A stretch of 64,000 bases of DNA from Isoetes taiwanensis (GCA_021234155.1 JAJEKV010000008.1:21834212-21898211), one strand, 5' to 3'. Shown: positions 35,651 to 46,286, numbered from the stretch's first letter. Notes: generated by a model from the letters alone, not told the origin. Made by a program: numbers and translations.

Positions 35651-36430
35651 TGGCTGTGAAGTATGGGCTCCAAGCTTGACGGCCAAGCTATGGAAAAAGG
35701 TAGATAATTTGCAAAAGACATTTTTGCGCGCTGAGCTAGGGGTGAAAATGCAAACGCCATATGCGATGATGCTTGCAGAAGTGGGAATGCTGCCTCTTGA
35801 GGGCGAAGCAATGATTCAGACTGCCTCTTACTTGCTCAAAGTCAATGCATTAAGTAAAGATCACCTTTCCCATATAGCTAAAAGAGCATCCGCGGATAAA
35901 GGTTGGTACCATGATGTAATTTGTTGGTTGCAGAAATGGAATATTAGTGTAGGTGAGTTGGTGGGCAAGAGAGATAGAATACGAGATCTGGTTTGTCATA
36001 AGTTTCAAATTAAAACCTGGAGCGCGATCCAAGAGGTAAAGATGTCTTTCTACCAGCAATCTATTAACCCGTCTTTACAGGTAGCAAAATACTTGTCAGA
36101 AAATATATCTATCTCAAACATGCATTTGCTTCATCGAATGCGTTTGAGCTCACACTATTTGACTAGAAGATGGCAGAGGATAGAAAACTCCAATACTCTA
36201 TACAAGAAAGTTCATTAGTTGAGCTCTTTGGACTCTCAACAAAATACTTGTGTTCTTATATAGATGAGGTGCTACAGAAAAGATGTACTTGCTTGAAAGA
36301 AGAAGTAAAAACATGTGGAGAGTGAGGAGTTGAAGGTTTATGATTATGATCATACATTGTGCTTTGTACTTAATTCTCGTTCTATAGACCTGATAGGTCT
36401 CTAAAGGAAGTAATAAACATTTCATTTCTT
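35651..36430 (+). pseudogene. LINE fragment, right half
   Basis: Continues the LINE broken at 19805: GCEVWAPSLTAKLWKKVDNL, KTFLRAELGVKMQTPYAM, EVGMLPLEGEAMIQ, FQIKTWSAIQEVKMSFYQQ and HLLHRMRLSSHYLTRRWQRI, to a stop at 36218. Past that the family resemblance continues in another frame (LFGLSTKYLCSYIDEVLQKR), so a frameshift is likely. AATAAAC at 36412 may be the 3' polyadenylation region. No catalytic residues are included in this half. Confidence 0.85.
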
Positions 36431-37410
36431 TCTTTTCCCTTTCTGATTCCCTTTTTTTTTTTTTTCTTTTCCCCATTCCTCACCCTTTCCCTCTCCTCTT
36501 TTTTCTCGTGTCATTTTTCCACATTATCTTTCTCTCTTTAGTTTTCTTTTCCCCTTCCCTTTCCCCTTTTCCATGCGATTTTTTCCTTTTTGTCACCCTT
36601 TTTCCCCTTGCCTCATCATTCCCCTCTTCCCCTTTTCCCCATGCCCTTTTTGTCTTTTCCCCCTTTCCATCTTCCCCTTTTCCCGTGCCTATTTGCCCTT
36701 CACTTTCCTCTCCTCCTTCCTTTTTCTTTGGTGGGATTGTGTGATAAGTCTTGGCCTTGGATACGATCAAATGATCTCATTCCCCTTTTTCTTTTTTCTT
36801 TCCCGTTTGGCATGCACTTTTCCCTTCAATTTTCCTCTTTCCCACCTTCTCCCCTGTCCTTTTTGTCCCTGCCTTTTCCCCTTTCCCTCTCTCTCTTTTC
36901 CTCGTGCTCTTTTTCCCTTCTCTTCCCTCTTTTCCTGCTCCCTTTCCCTTTTCCCATGACCTTTTTCACTTCCCTCTTTGCACCCTTTTCTTGTTCCCCT
37001 TTTTCCCTTCCCTTATTCTCTTTTTCCCACCCCTTCCCTCTTCCCTTTTTCTCGGTGCCTTTTTTTCATTCCTTCCCCCCCTCCCTTTTTCTTTCCCCTT
37101 TCCCTTTTCCTTTTCCCAAGCTATTTTTCCCTTCCCTTTTCCGCTTTCCTCACCCTTTCTCTCTTTCTCATTTTTCCATGCCCCTTTTCCCTTCCCTTTT
37201 TCCCCTTTTTCCCCTCCCTCTTTGCTCCTCATTTTCTCCCTTTCATCCTCCCTTTTCCTTTTTTCCCTTCCCTTTTCCGCTTTCCTCACCCTTTCTCTCT
37301 TTCTCATTTTTCCATGCCCCTTTTCCCTTCCCTTTTTCCCCTTTTTCCCCTCCCTCTTTGCTCCTCATTTTCTCCCTTTCATCCTCCCTTTTCCTTTTCT
37401 TTTCCTTAAA
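36420..37410 (-). repeat. polypyrimidine block (polypurine on the Helitron sense strand)
   Basis: Nearly 1 kb of C/T, built from TTTTCCCTTCCC-like words with occasional TCCATGCCC and CCTCACCC. It is broken at 36735-36780 by recognisable Helitron 5' subterminal sequence (GATAAGTCTTGGCCTTGGATA). Long Phe/Ser/Pro or Lys/Glu/Arg frames here are artefacts of composition. It directly precedes the Helitron 5' end at 37527. Confidence 0.9.
37125..37400. repeat. 136-nt offset duplication within the pyrimidine block
   Basis: CCGCTTTCCTCACCC at 37141 recurs at 37277. The match covers about 136 nt on each side of the 37261 junction, to CCTCCCTTTTCC. Confidence 0.9.
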
Positions 37411-37527
37411 TCGAGTTCAATCACGGTAATGTGTGTAATCATCGATAAATATTAGCCGGATGCAACAATAATCTCGGCCATTCAAATTAGGGCTTGATCC
37501 AAGGCAGTATAACATTATAATATAGGA
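37410..37527 (-). mobile_element. Helitron 5' end (family A)
   Basis: On the minus strand TCCTATATTATAATG starts at 37527, followed by TCAAGCCCTAATTTGAATG as in the element ending at 21892. With the pyrimidine block it forms the 5' half of a family A Helitron. Its own 3' end is not found to the left, where LINE sequence ends at about 36430. Confidence 0.75.
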
Positions 37528-37528
37528 G

Positions 37529-37740
37529 CTAGTAAGAATTGCCCAGCGTTCTTTGGTATAAGTTAAATGTGTAAATGATATTCAAAAGAAGGATGAGACA
37601 CCCTATAAGGGATTGGTCCTAGCTCAGTATTCCTTTCTTAATCAATAAGAACCTCTAACACGTGAAATTCTAGAATAGTTTTCAAAAACATAGTGCGTTC
37701 TAAGCTCTTTCCTTCTGCTCCAGTCTTTAATCCCATCGAT
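37529..37740 (-). mobile_element. Helitron 3' end (family A), abutting the previous element
   Basis: CTAG at 37529-37532 and a damaged hairpin (GCCCAGCGTTCTTTGG) start one base after the neighbouring Helitron's 5' end. The next 180 nt match 19840-20000 (AAAGAAGGATGAGACACCCT, GGATTGGTCCTAGCTCAG). No matching 5' end to the right is identified. Confidence 0.7.
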
Positions 37741-37965
37741 CGATATATAGAGACAACACATGGATCACCATTCTAGAATGGGACGAGCATGCATGTTTTG
37801 CATGCATCGGGTGGCGAGATGCCCGATACAGTTGGGAGTTCGCTATTTTATGTATAGCGATAATGAAAATGCAACATCTCAAAAAAGCGTGTGAAAATTC
37901 CTCTTCTCTCTCAGTTATTTGATAACCTTATTCTCGTGATTTGTTACAAAACCATTACATGGGGA
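37736..37965. other. mosaic of two neighbouring sequences
   Basis: Patches alternate between sequence A (38120-38335: CCCATCGATC, CATTCTAGAATGGG, TTTTGCATGCATCGGG, GTTGGGAGTT, CATCTC, CTTATTCT) and sequence B (38625-38885: CGATATATA, ACAACACATG-like, TGTATAGCGATAATGAAAA, AAAAAAGCGTGTGAAAATT, TTATTTGATAAC, TTACAAAACCATTACATG). Patch length is about 6-25 nt, and order is kept in both parents. A and then B follow intact downstream. Confidence 0.8.
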
Positions 37966-38375
37966 GGGCTTCTCCCCGCTTGGTGAGATGTAATTGGCGT
38001 TTCTTTCTTCTTTGTTCTTTTAGGCCTTTAGCCCGTCCTGTGACCTTCGTCCTCGATCCTAGTTTGTAATTAAAGTCCTTTGGTGTGAAGGCGGTTTGTT
38101 GGTTTCATGCGAGTCCCATTCTAGATCCCATCGATCAAGAGACATCGGATCGCCATTCTAGAATGGGGTGTTGCATGTTTTATGTTTTGCATGCATCGGG
38201 GAGATGCTCATTACGTTGGGAGTTAAGCTATTTTAGGCGATTCTCATTTTACAACAACATCTCATGGGGGCTTCCTCTTTCTCTCAAGATTTACCTTATT
38301 CTGCCGGAACCCACCCTCCCCCCTTCTTTGTTTTTTGGGAGCGTTTTTTATGCCTTGCGTTTGTCCAAGCCCCTT

Positions 38376-38454
38376 GCCGAAGGCTTATCACTAGGGTTTT
38401 TCCTCGAAAACCCGAAAGGGCGGGGTTTTTTAATCCAGGTGATAAGCTTTCGGC
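38376..38454 (+). other. hairpin with conserved core, copy 3
   Basis: GCCGAAGGCTTATCAC pairs with GTGATAAGCTTTCGGC (one G-T wobble in 16). The loop carries GGTTTTTCCTCGAAAACCC and GGGCGGGGTTTTTTAATCC, the core shared with 18625-18690 and 33536-33627. Confidence 0.8.
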
Positions 38455-39057
38455 AGGTACACTAGCCCAATCTCTATTAGCATTGTAATTTGTTGGGGTC
38501 CAAATGATATAATTGGATTTTCCCTTTATTTTTGTGGGTAGTTCGTGCGGCTACTCACTATCCACCATTGTAGAGTTTGTTGGTTTCATGCGAGTCCCAT
38601 TCTAGAATCTCTAAAATAATAACGATATATAATGACAATAACACATGAATTTAACACACTTTAGACATAGTGAATGTTGCTCATTATCCGTTCATTAATT
38701 TAAGTTAAAGAATTAAAAGTCCAGATCCACTATTGTGAATTCTAGCTGTATGTATAGCGATAATGAAAAATGCAATATTACGTCAATAAAAAAGCGTGTG
38801 AAAATTGCATAATCATTTTGCACACTAGAATGTGTTATTTGATAACAAAAGAACGATTGTGGGACATACTTACAAAACCATTACATGATGAAAGGGTCCA
38901 TAAACGAAATTGAGATGTGAAGAGAGCATGGAATGAAGAAAATGGCATTAGGGGGAGAACTAGTAATGGTGCCCAGCGTTGCTGGGTATAATTTGGAACT
39001 TTATTAGAAACCTGCATATAGCCTTCTAGACCATTGTAACTGCGCATTTGCATAGAA

Positions 39058-39238
39058 TAACTTCTAGGCCATTGGATCATTTTGAGAACATGTAGATTGC
39101 AAGTGACCATGTCTATGAGGTGTTGATATTGTGTACTGAATCTCATATAGTCACTCTTTTGCTGCTTGTATATGAATGTGGATGTGTTGTGTTTAACTTC
39201 TAGGCCATTGGATCATTTTGAGAACATGTAGATTGCGA
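39058..39238. repeat. 136-nt offset duplication (about 43 nt shared)
   Basis: CTTCTAGGCCATTGGATC and following bases at 39061 recur at 39197, with different flanks. Confidence 0.9.
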
Positions 39239-39444
39239 TTTAGGTGGGATCCTATTCTAATGGGGATTTGATCTTTCATTTACTCCTATGATCCGGCAGT
39301 CCAGTATGGATGTGTTGTGAACAACACCATACCTTTTGAAGGCATTGAATTCTATAGTGCGACCTTAGACAATTCTTTCGTTATGTATATAGCTACCTTT
39401 ATAAGTTCTTTGCACCTATAATTAGAGCTACCTTAAAATCTACT

Positions 39445-39618
39445 TAGATATTATTAATCGTGTGTGTGAATAAAATGTGAAACATGTGTCATGACTCTAC
39501 ATATATTAGAGTAGGCATACATGGGATACATATATTTAACAAAATCCACGAAGCGTTGTTTTCAACAATTAATAAGTATGTAGATATTATTAATCGTGTG
39601 TGTGAATAAAATGTGAAA
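39445..39618. repeat. 136-nt offset duplication (38 nt shared)
   Basis: TAGATATTATTAATCGTG and following bases at 39445 recur at 39581, with different flanks. Confidence 0.9.
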
Positions 39619-41809
39619 AAAGAGTGAATTTTATTAGACCTATGGGGCAAACTGATAAAAAGTGAGCAAGCCATTTTCCCACGCTTCCATTCCCATTCAT
39701 AGTTACGAAGGGCCAAACTGGTAAGGAGTGAGCAAGTCCTTATCCTACACTTCGTTTCATGTTTGTAGTTACAATACTTCGTTTCATGTTTGTAGTTACA
39801 GTGAATTATTGTCTGACGCTTCCATTCATGTCTGTAATTACAATGGTCCATTTTGTTGTACATGTATGTGTGCTAAAGTATATGATCAACTCTTCTTTAT
39901 GAAGTCTCAAATCCACATATCTTAGGCTCATAACTGGCTAAACGTTACTTGGTATTCTAGTGTTAAATTTTTATTAAAAAAGAAATTTTGTTTTAAAGCT
40001 TTGGACACATGGCATAGAAAAATGTCAGCGGAATTTCCACATTAAATTATGTTCTCAAAAGACATGGCATGGAAGAATGTTAGTAGAATTTCAAGATCAA
40101 ATTATGTTCTTAGGTCTGAGTGACATACCATCTCATCACAACATAGTACTTCCTTTTACATTAACCATATCATCATAACACAACACTTCCCTTTGCAATG
40201 TGTTTATATCGTAGAACTGAACAGAGCTTCTGCTTCAAATTAGCATATATTGATGCAACAACAAATATATACAATGGTTCAGCTTTGCTATTCTGCTTAA
40301 AATTCGACCAGCATTGGAGCATTAAGGAGAGAATGAAGCATTGTAATGGAACTTTTGTGCCCTTGCTAGCCCAACAACAGACACTAAGAGGGCTATTATA
40401 AGGATAGCTGCAACACCTCCACGGCACACCTGAATTGAAACTTCAAGAGAACTCTATAAGTGGGAAAGGCCTACGCAGTGTGCGCACACTTGAAGACTTA
40501 AGAAATGGAATGAATATTTATAAATGCAAATTAGATTTACCGCTTGCAGATGTTGTTTGTTCTTTTCCAATCGCAAGAATCTCCCTTTCAAGCAACAACC
40601 ACAATTTGTTGATTGTCAGAACAAATTTGACAGGCAAACAGAGTTTCCTGTCTCAATCACAGAATATACTTACACAAAACAGAAGAAATTATAAGATTAT
40701 TTTCACAAATAGGAGCAGTTGTATACCTATTTTTAGTCCACGTTCCCCAGTGGTATTACATCGATCTGGCATTCATAATATTGCAACTTGTAAACACCGT
40801 GAAAAGGCAAACAAAAAGGAAATACTTTGCTGACCATAGCTTAGAAGAAATCAAGCATATCGAATAGAAATATTGCATCATTCATTATCTGTACATTCAC
40901 ATCACAAATTTTTATATCCATCTGCAACTTTACATCAACATGCTTGTTGTATCTACATACCAAAACAGCCGGCCTACATCAACATTACTGCAATTGTTCA
41001 GGGATAAAAGAAAGTAAACGAAATTAAAATAAAAGAAAGTGAACGAAAGTGAGAACTAATATTTGTTGTCCAATAAAACAGAAACGAAGCATGAATAGCG
41101 CGTTTAATCTGCAGAATCATCCTTCAAGTTTGCTCATCCAAAAATTGGTCTGTAATAAACAGATACACTTACAAAGCCTTGAATTTGCTTGGAAACTCTC
41201 TAATAAGCTTAAACTGGCTACAATCCCGTGCAAATTGATTGCAAACTTGATGAAAGTGCTCTAAATCTGCTCTCAATCTTGAAATTGGCCTGCAATAAAT
41301 CAATAAATTTAGAACCAATTAGAAAAATCAATGAGATAGTGTATCTTGCATCTCCAAAAATATAAAGCGTTTGGAATCCTTCTGAATAAGATTTGGAAGT
41401 AAAAAAAATGGCCTTCTTTGTTAGTACCAACTTAGAATAGGAACATTATACACATTGCAAGGAACATTATACACATTGCAATTTTGGAGTCCGCTTTGGA
41501 GGTCCCATTAGCGCTGAAAAGCTGCCTTCCAAAGAAGGCAGATCATTTTTCCGAAACTGGAGATCCTTTTTGGATGGCAGGCAGACATGCATGGACACTC
41601 TGTATTTATTTAATTCGTAATACTACTCAGCCCAGTACAGAAGACCTGGCCTTCTTGCTTGCTAGAAAAAACCCAGTTCTAAAAGCTCAGCATTTGGATC
41701 CCATTTGGTTTTCCAACTACTTCCCTGTATCATATTACCTCTAAGACCTGTTACTCAGCCGTGTTTGATGCAAGAATACCCTACCTTATTTGTAGAAGCA
41801 TGCCGAGAA

Positions 41810-42081
41810 GATAGAAGAACGTAGCAGGCAGAGAATAGAGGGAAACCCATGACCCGCCTTCAGCTCTGTTCTTCATCTCTTGGTGCCTGTTCTGCTTGTA
41901 GAAACAATGCGAAACAGAAAAGCAACAACTAAAGGCAAATCTTAAGATAGAAGAACGTAGCAGGCAGAGAATAGAGGGAAACCCATGACCCGCCTTCAGC
42001 TCTGTTCTTCAACTCTTGGTGCCTGTTCTGCTTGTAGAAACAATGCGAAACAGAAAAGCAACAACTAAAGGCAAATCTTAC
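41810..42081. repeat. 136-nt offset duplication (full length)
   Basis: 41810-41945 is repeated at 41946-42081 (GATAGAAGAACGTAGCAGG to GGCAAATCTTA) with one substitution. Confidence 0.95.
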
Positions 42082-42429
42082 GCATCGTCGAGGAAGAAGA
42101 AGAGCCATCGAGGCGGTGCCATCGCCATAGTCCATCAATATTCGAGCCCATCGCCATAGGCGGAGAGATACGGTTCTCTGAGGGAAAGCGGCGGGAAGTC
42201 CGAGAACCTCAAGAACCTCAAGATGCGGGGAGCAAGAGGCTGTTCTTATTAAACCCGAACAAAACAATACCAATCCACGGGTCTTATGCCCCCATTGCCA
42301 AAGCTAAAGCTTCAGCCATTGTTTTCCCTTTGCATCAAAATTTGTTTAAGAAATCTTGGCCGTGCAATGTCGATGGATCTCAGCCGCCAAATTAGGGCTG
42401 GGTCCGGAGGGCAAAAGCGTCCGAGATTA

Positions 42430-42701
42430 CTAGTTAAGGTGCCCAGCGTTGCTGGGCATAGCTAGAAACTGTGAATGAAAGAGAAGAGCGATTGTTAAAT
42501 GGATTCGTGTTTTTAAAATTGGATAATCAAGAGCATTCAACCATATTTTGCACCTTTTCCCTTTTCTAGTTAAGGTGCCCAGCGTTGCTGGGCATAGCTA
42601 GAAACTGTGAATGATATACTGGAGCGATTGTTAAATGGATTCGTGTTTTTAAAATTGGATAATCAAGAGCATTCAACCATATTTTGCACCTTTTCCCTTT
42701 T
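42430..42701. repeat. 136-nt offset duplication of a Helitron 3' end
   Basis: CTAGTTAAGGTGCCCAGC at 42430 recurs at 42566, so the Helitron 3' terminus with its hairpin is present twice. A short stretch differs between the copies (AAGAGAA against TATACTG) without length change. Confidence 0.95.
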
Positions 42702-43540
42702 TCCCTTTTTACATTTTTCAATTTACCTTTTTCTTTTTCCATTATTCCATTTCCTCTATTTCTCTTTTCTATTTTCCTTCCCCATTTTTCCTTTCTATTT
42801 TCCCCTTCCCTTTTCTCCAATTTGTGGTTGCCTTTCTTTTTTTTCCTTTCCATTCCTTTTCCCCCTTTTTCCCATTTCCCTCCTTCCCCTTTCCTCTTGC
42901 CCTTCTTTTCTAAGTTTTCCCTTTTTAAGCATTCCCCTTTCTTTTTCCTTTCCCCTCTCCTTCTCCCCACCTTCTCTTTTTCCCCCTTTTTCCTTCCTTT
43001 TCCTCCTTTGTCCCTTTTCTCTTCCATCTTCCCTTTTTCTAGTGCCTTTTTTCCTTCTTTTTTCGCCTCCTTTTTTTCTTTCCCTCTTTCCCTTTCCCTT
43101 TTCCATGTCCATTTTTCTTGGTTTTCCCTTTTCCTCACCCTTTCCCTCTTCCCTTTTATTTCATGTCCCTTTTCTCTTCTATTTTTCATGCTCGGTTTTT
43201 TCATGATCTCTTGTTTTCCCCTTTCTTCACCTTTTCCTCTCTCCTCCCCTTTTTCCTTCTCTTTTTTTCTTTTTCTATTTTGCTCTTCCTTTTTGTTCAC
43301 CTCCCTTTTCTATTTTTCATTTTACCCCTCGTTTTTTCCTTTTTGCATTTTCCATTTGCTTCCACTTTTTCACGTTTGCCTTTTCCATTTCCCCTCCTTG
43401 CTTTTCCTTTTCTATCTCCCCTTCCCTTTTTCCCCTCCCTTTTCACATTTCCTTTTTCTTTTACCTTATTTTATTTTTCCTTTCTCTCATTCCATCCCAT
43501 TCGCTTCCCTTTCCCCTTCCCTTTTACCAATGGCCTTTTT
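42430..43540 (-). mobile_element. Helitron 3' end plus polypyrimidine interior
   Basis: A 3' end (CTAG, TTAAGGT, hairpin GCCCAGCGTTGCTGGGC) starts 4 nt after the 5' end of the neighbouring Helitron. Short AT-rich sequence leads into 850 nt of nearly pure C/T to 43540. No 5' end is found before the GC-rich block, so it is truncated. It has the same interior as the family A element at 36420-37527. Confidence 0.75.
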
Positions 43541-44109
43541 CCCTTCTGTGGCGTTCAAGTATTTATCACGGTATCGTATAAATATCGACAATCACCAAGA
43601 TAGATACGCTACCATGGGGCATGGTAACCCTGGGGGTTGACTTAAAAAGGATTAAATTAGCTATGCTAATTTAATTGTTAAAGATAATAACCTACATTTA
43701 AGGGATCATTATTTATAAAGGATAATTAAACTAATTATCCTTTGGAAGCCGCCACGGCCAAACACGGTTGGCGGCATGGTGAATGCTATTTTGGACCCAT
43801 AAGGTGGATCACCACCCAAGTATCCACCATAATCGACCTGGTGGCCTACCTTGGGATTGCTGGCGCCACCTTTAAGTACTTGCACTGTGTGATCGGTGAG
43901 CATCGAGTTTCGGAAGGATGGAGGCACCAAGCGATACTTGGGTGGCGGGAATGCTGGGTGGGTGGCTAGTATAGGCTGATATTCTAGGGTAGCGCCCTTT
44001 GGGCACTTGTGTGTTGTCTTGTATGTTTCTCTGTACTTTTTATTCGTAGGAACTAACCCTTGGTTGAAAAGGTAAGTTCTCTTTTATATTTTGATTCGGT
44101 TTTGCTCTC
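43541..44109. other. boundary region with AT palindromes
   Basis: ATTAAATTAGC / GCTAATTTAAT (about 43654-43678) and AGGATAATTA / TAATTATCCT (about 43718-43741) are perfect inverted repeats. Composition switches here from AT-rich to more GC-rich. No gene recognised. Confidence 0.5.
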
Positions 44110-44900
44110 AAAGGATGAATTGATAGTTCTTTGCTTAGTTAGCACCTCGAGATGGGGGATTACGGGGAGGGTAGAGACCTCCGAGCCCATATATTGTAGT
44201 ATACTCTAGATAAAGCCCCGTATTATCCCAATATTGCGGCACTGTGCACAAGAACCCACCGGGTCATAGATGCTATGATAATGGCTTAGCGCAGACAAAG
44301 GAACATGATGGTGAAGTGGAGGTGGGGTCTTACCACGAACATAAAAGGCTCACAGGACTCTATAGCGAGCTAGACGTGCCGGTCCACGTAGAGGGCCGGG
44401 TATGGGTCTGACACTCCTGGGTGGGAAGGTGTGACCCGTGGGGCACCTTGCACTTTGAGTAGATTTAGGCGAAGTAAAGCACGGATGCGGATCGCGGGGG
44501 TGTCGCGACGCGTATTCTCTAGCTTCGCCCATGGAGCCCTTTGTGAATCTGGAAGGGGCCTTCTTCGACCTGCCTCATCGGACAGGGGCTTCATGAACCA
44601 CTGGAGTAGGCTCTCGGCGGTGATGCCTCGAGCCGCGTCTCCGGGAAGGCTATAAGCGGCGCCATAAGCGTGAATTGACCCATCTGCAAAGTGTGGAGGG
44701 GCCGGATGGAGTGGACAACCCTAGCCAATGTTCTATGCCCGCCAGCGCCATGTCAAGATTATCTGCGTGATCTCTTGAGGCCCTAGCCGTCGGTCGATCC
44801 TCACTTTGGAGTCTGCAGGCAGGGGTAGAACCATGGGTTTGGGGTGTTTTCTTAGGTTTAGATGCATATTCTTTTGCCGTTGGTATTTGGATGGATATGC
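44110..44900 (-). mobile_element. Gypsy LTR-like sequence, minus orientation
   Basis: In reverse complement this aligns in patches with 54400-55140: GGGCCTCAAGA, ATGGCGCTGGCGGGCATAG, ACATTGGCTAGGGTTG, CCACTCCATCCG, GGTCTCTACCCTCCCC. The counterpart at 54400 follows the 3' end of a Gypsy pol, so both are probably LTRs of one family in opposite orientation. Ends are not defined. Confidence 0.55.
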
Positions 44901-45317
44901 CACCCATCGTGGTGGTTATTTATATGTGATTTATGCTATTGTGCTAACCCTTGTATTCAGCTTCGGCGTAGGAGCCCCATTGGCGTGGGCGAATGACCCG
45001 CCGTGTCCTTCTTTTCGGGCATCATTATTATAGGTGGCCGAAATAGGCGGAGGGGCCTACTCATGCGAGTTGAAATGCATGCCATGGGAGAAAGTCCCGA
45101 CAATATCGTCAGAATTATTATATGTTCAAAAAATCCGGTGGTATCGAGCATGGTTTGGGAAGCCAAACTATTTGCAGCCACATACTAACTTCGATAGATC
45201 GTTAGCTAAGGTGAGGATTTTTGGAGTAATCTGTGAGGTTTTGGGGGTGTAATGGATCTTAGTCATGCTTGCTTTTAGTGTGGTCTAATTGTAATTGAGA
45301 GGGTGTACCCGGTACCA

Positions 45318-45480
45318 ACCCTAACCTAAGTAAAGCGAGGGGTACCCAGTGTCGTAGCGCCAAGTAGAAACCTCGGGGTGAAGGGGTGCGCAAAAAAAAA
45401 CCCTAACCTAAGAATTAAGGGGTGCGGGCCTTATTGGCGCCAAATGTAAACGTCGGGGTGGGGTGCCATACCTCGGCGGC
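45318..45480. repeat. 82-nt imperfect tandem repeat
   Basis: ACCCTAACCTAAG occurs at 45318 and 45400, and AGCGCCAAGTAGAAAC / GGCGCCAAATGTAAAC at about 45356 and 45438. This offset differs from 136 nt and the copies have diverged, so it looks like ordinary duplication. Confidence 0.6.
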
Positions 45481-45818
45481 CAGCCACTTTTCATAAAAGT
45501 TTTTTTTTTTTTAGGGTTAAAATTTTAAAAGTGACTTTTTTCTTTCACTTTTCTTAACCACCTAGCTAAGCCGAGCTCCCAGGCTCCGCCCTAGCCGCCA
45601 TAGCCGAACTAGAGAGTTTCCCTGCCGCCATAGACAAACCTCGGCCCTTACCTTTCTCCCCGGCCCGCCCCCTGGCCCACCTAGCGCCTACTCTATAAGG
45701 ATGGAGACACCCAAGCAAGTTTATACAGCGTAAGCCTGGCTATTCAAAACCCTATAGAGCTTATAATGCTGAATTAGCGCCAAGCGAGACCAGCGCCCGG
45801 TTTAAGACCTAAGAAATC

Positions 45819-46286
45819 TTGGAATATTTAGGTGAAGCGCTTCTGAAGAGTCGAGAATCCCATACCCGCTCTTTTGCTATAATGGCTTTGTGTTCAAGCT
45901 CAGCGCTATTGGGAGACTGCATGGTAGTGGAGCGGGAAGATGGCGTCGGTATATGCCCGGTTCTTTCCGCCGAGGGGGATGACCAAAGAGGAGGAGGCCT
46001 TACAAATGCAGGCCCGAGCGGTTTGCAAATGGCCCAAGAGGCGGATCGCGGTGGTTGGTATTGGATGATCCGACCCGGATATACGCTACTAAAAGCGGCA
46101 TGTATTGCCTCTTTGATGGGGGAGCCTATACTCTTCCATTGTTTTCATATGAAGGAGACCAACCGTATCCTTTGGGAAGTGGGGATCACCCTGCGTATTT
46201 CACCAGATCACTTCGGTCGTATTGAACGAGACATGCAAGCTAATCCCCGTTACTTCATAGAGCTCACAAGAAGAAAGCGAGATTAG
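45819..46286 (+). CDS. hypothetical protein, 155 codons
   Basis: This is the longest uninterrupted frame in the GC-rich block: MEYLGEALLKSRESHTRSFA, then GGWYWMIRPGYTLLKAACIA, ILFHCFHMKETNRILWEVGI and a basic end ELTRRKRD. I recognise no domain, signal peptide or membrane segment. Neighbouring sequences are decayed retroelements. It could be a remnant of a retroelement accessory or gag region, or chance. No start signal supports it. Confidence 0.25.
   Translation: MEYLGEALLKSRESHTRSFAIMALCSSSALLGDCMVVEREDGVGICPVLSAEGDDQRGGGLTNAGPSGLQMAQEADRGGWYWMIRPGYTLLKAACIASLMGEPILFHCFHMKETNRILWEVGITLRISPDHFGRIERDMQANPRYFIELTRRKRD

Larger units (their letters stand above)
38960..42426 (-). mobile_element. 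Helitron, minus strand
   Basis: The 3' end has CTAG at 38960-38963, then TAATGGT and hairpin CCCAGCGTTGCTGGG. The 5' end on the minus strand is A|TCTCGGACGC at 42426, with the family's CCAGCCCTAATTTGGCGG subterminal words. The left junction interrupts GGCATTAGGGGGAGAA|TGG, which is intact at 22090-22110. No Rep/helicase frame. Near the 5' end the sense strand has an Arg/Ser-rich frame starting at 42273 (MVLFCSGLIRTASCSPHL), possibly a captured exon. Three 136-nt offset duplications lie inside. Confidence 0.75.

Noticed and set aside
36420-37455. Long frames rich in Phe/Pro/Ser (plus) or Lys/Glu/Arg (minus)
   Set aside because: They arise only because the DNA is almost pure C/T; no start context, domain or conservation supports them. 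The same applies to 20437-21153 and 42566-43640.
40435-40833. 132-codon open frame as a gene
   Set aside because: No conserved word or domain and low-complexity composition inside a Helitron interior; likely chance.
2368-42701. 136-nt repeats as a satellite or nucleosome-phased monomer
   Set aside because: Each duplication copies a different local sequence, and there is no shared monomer.
19806-43540. Autonomous Helitron with Rep/helicase
   Set aside because: No HUH nuclease or helicase motif was readable on either strand in any of the Helitron intervals.
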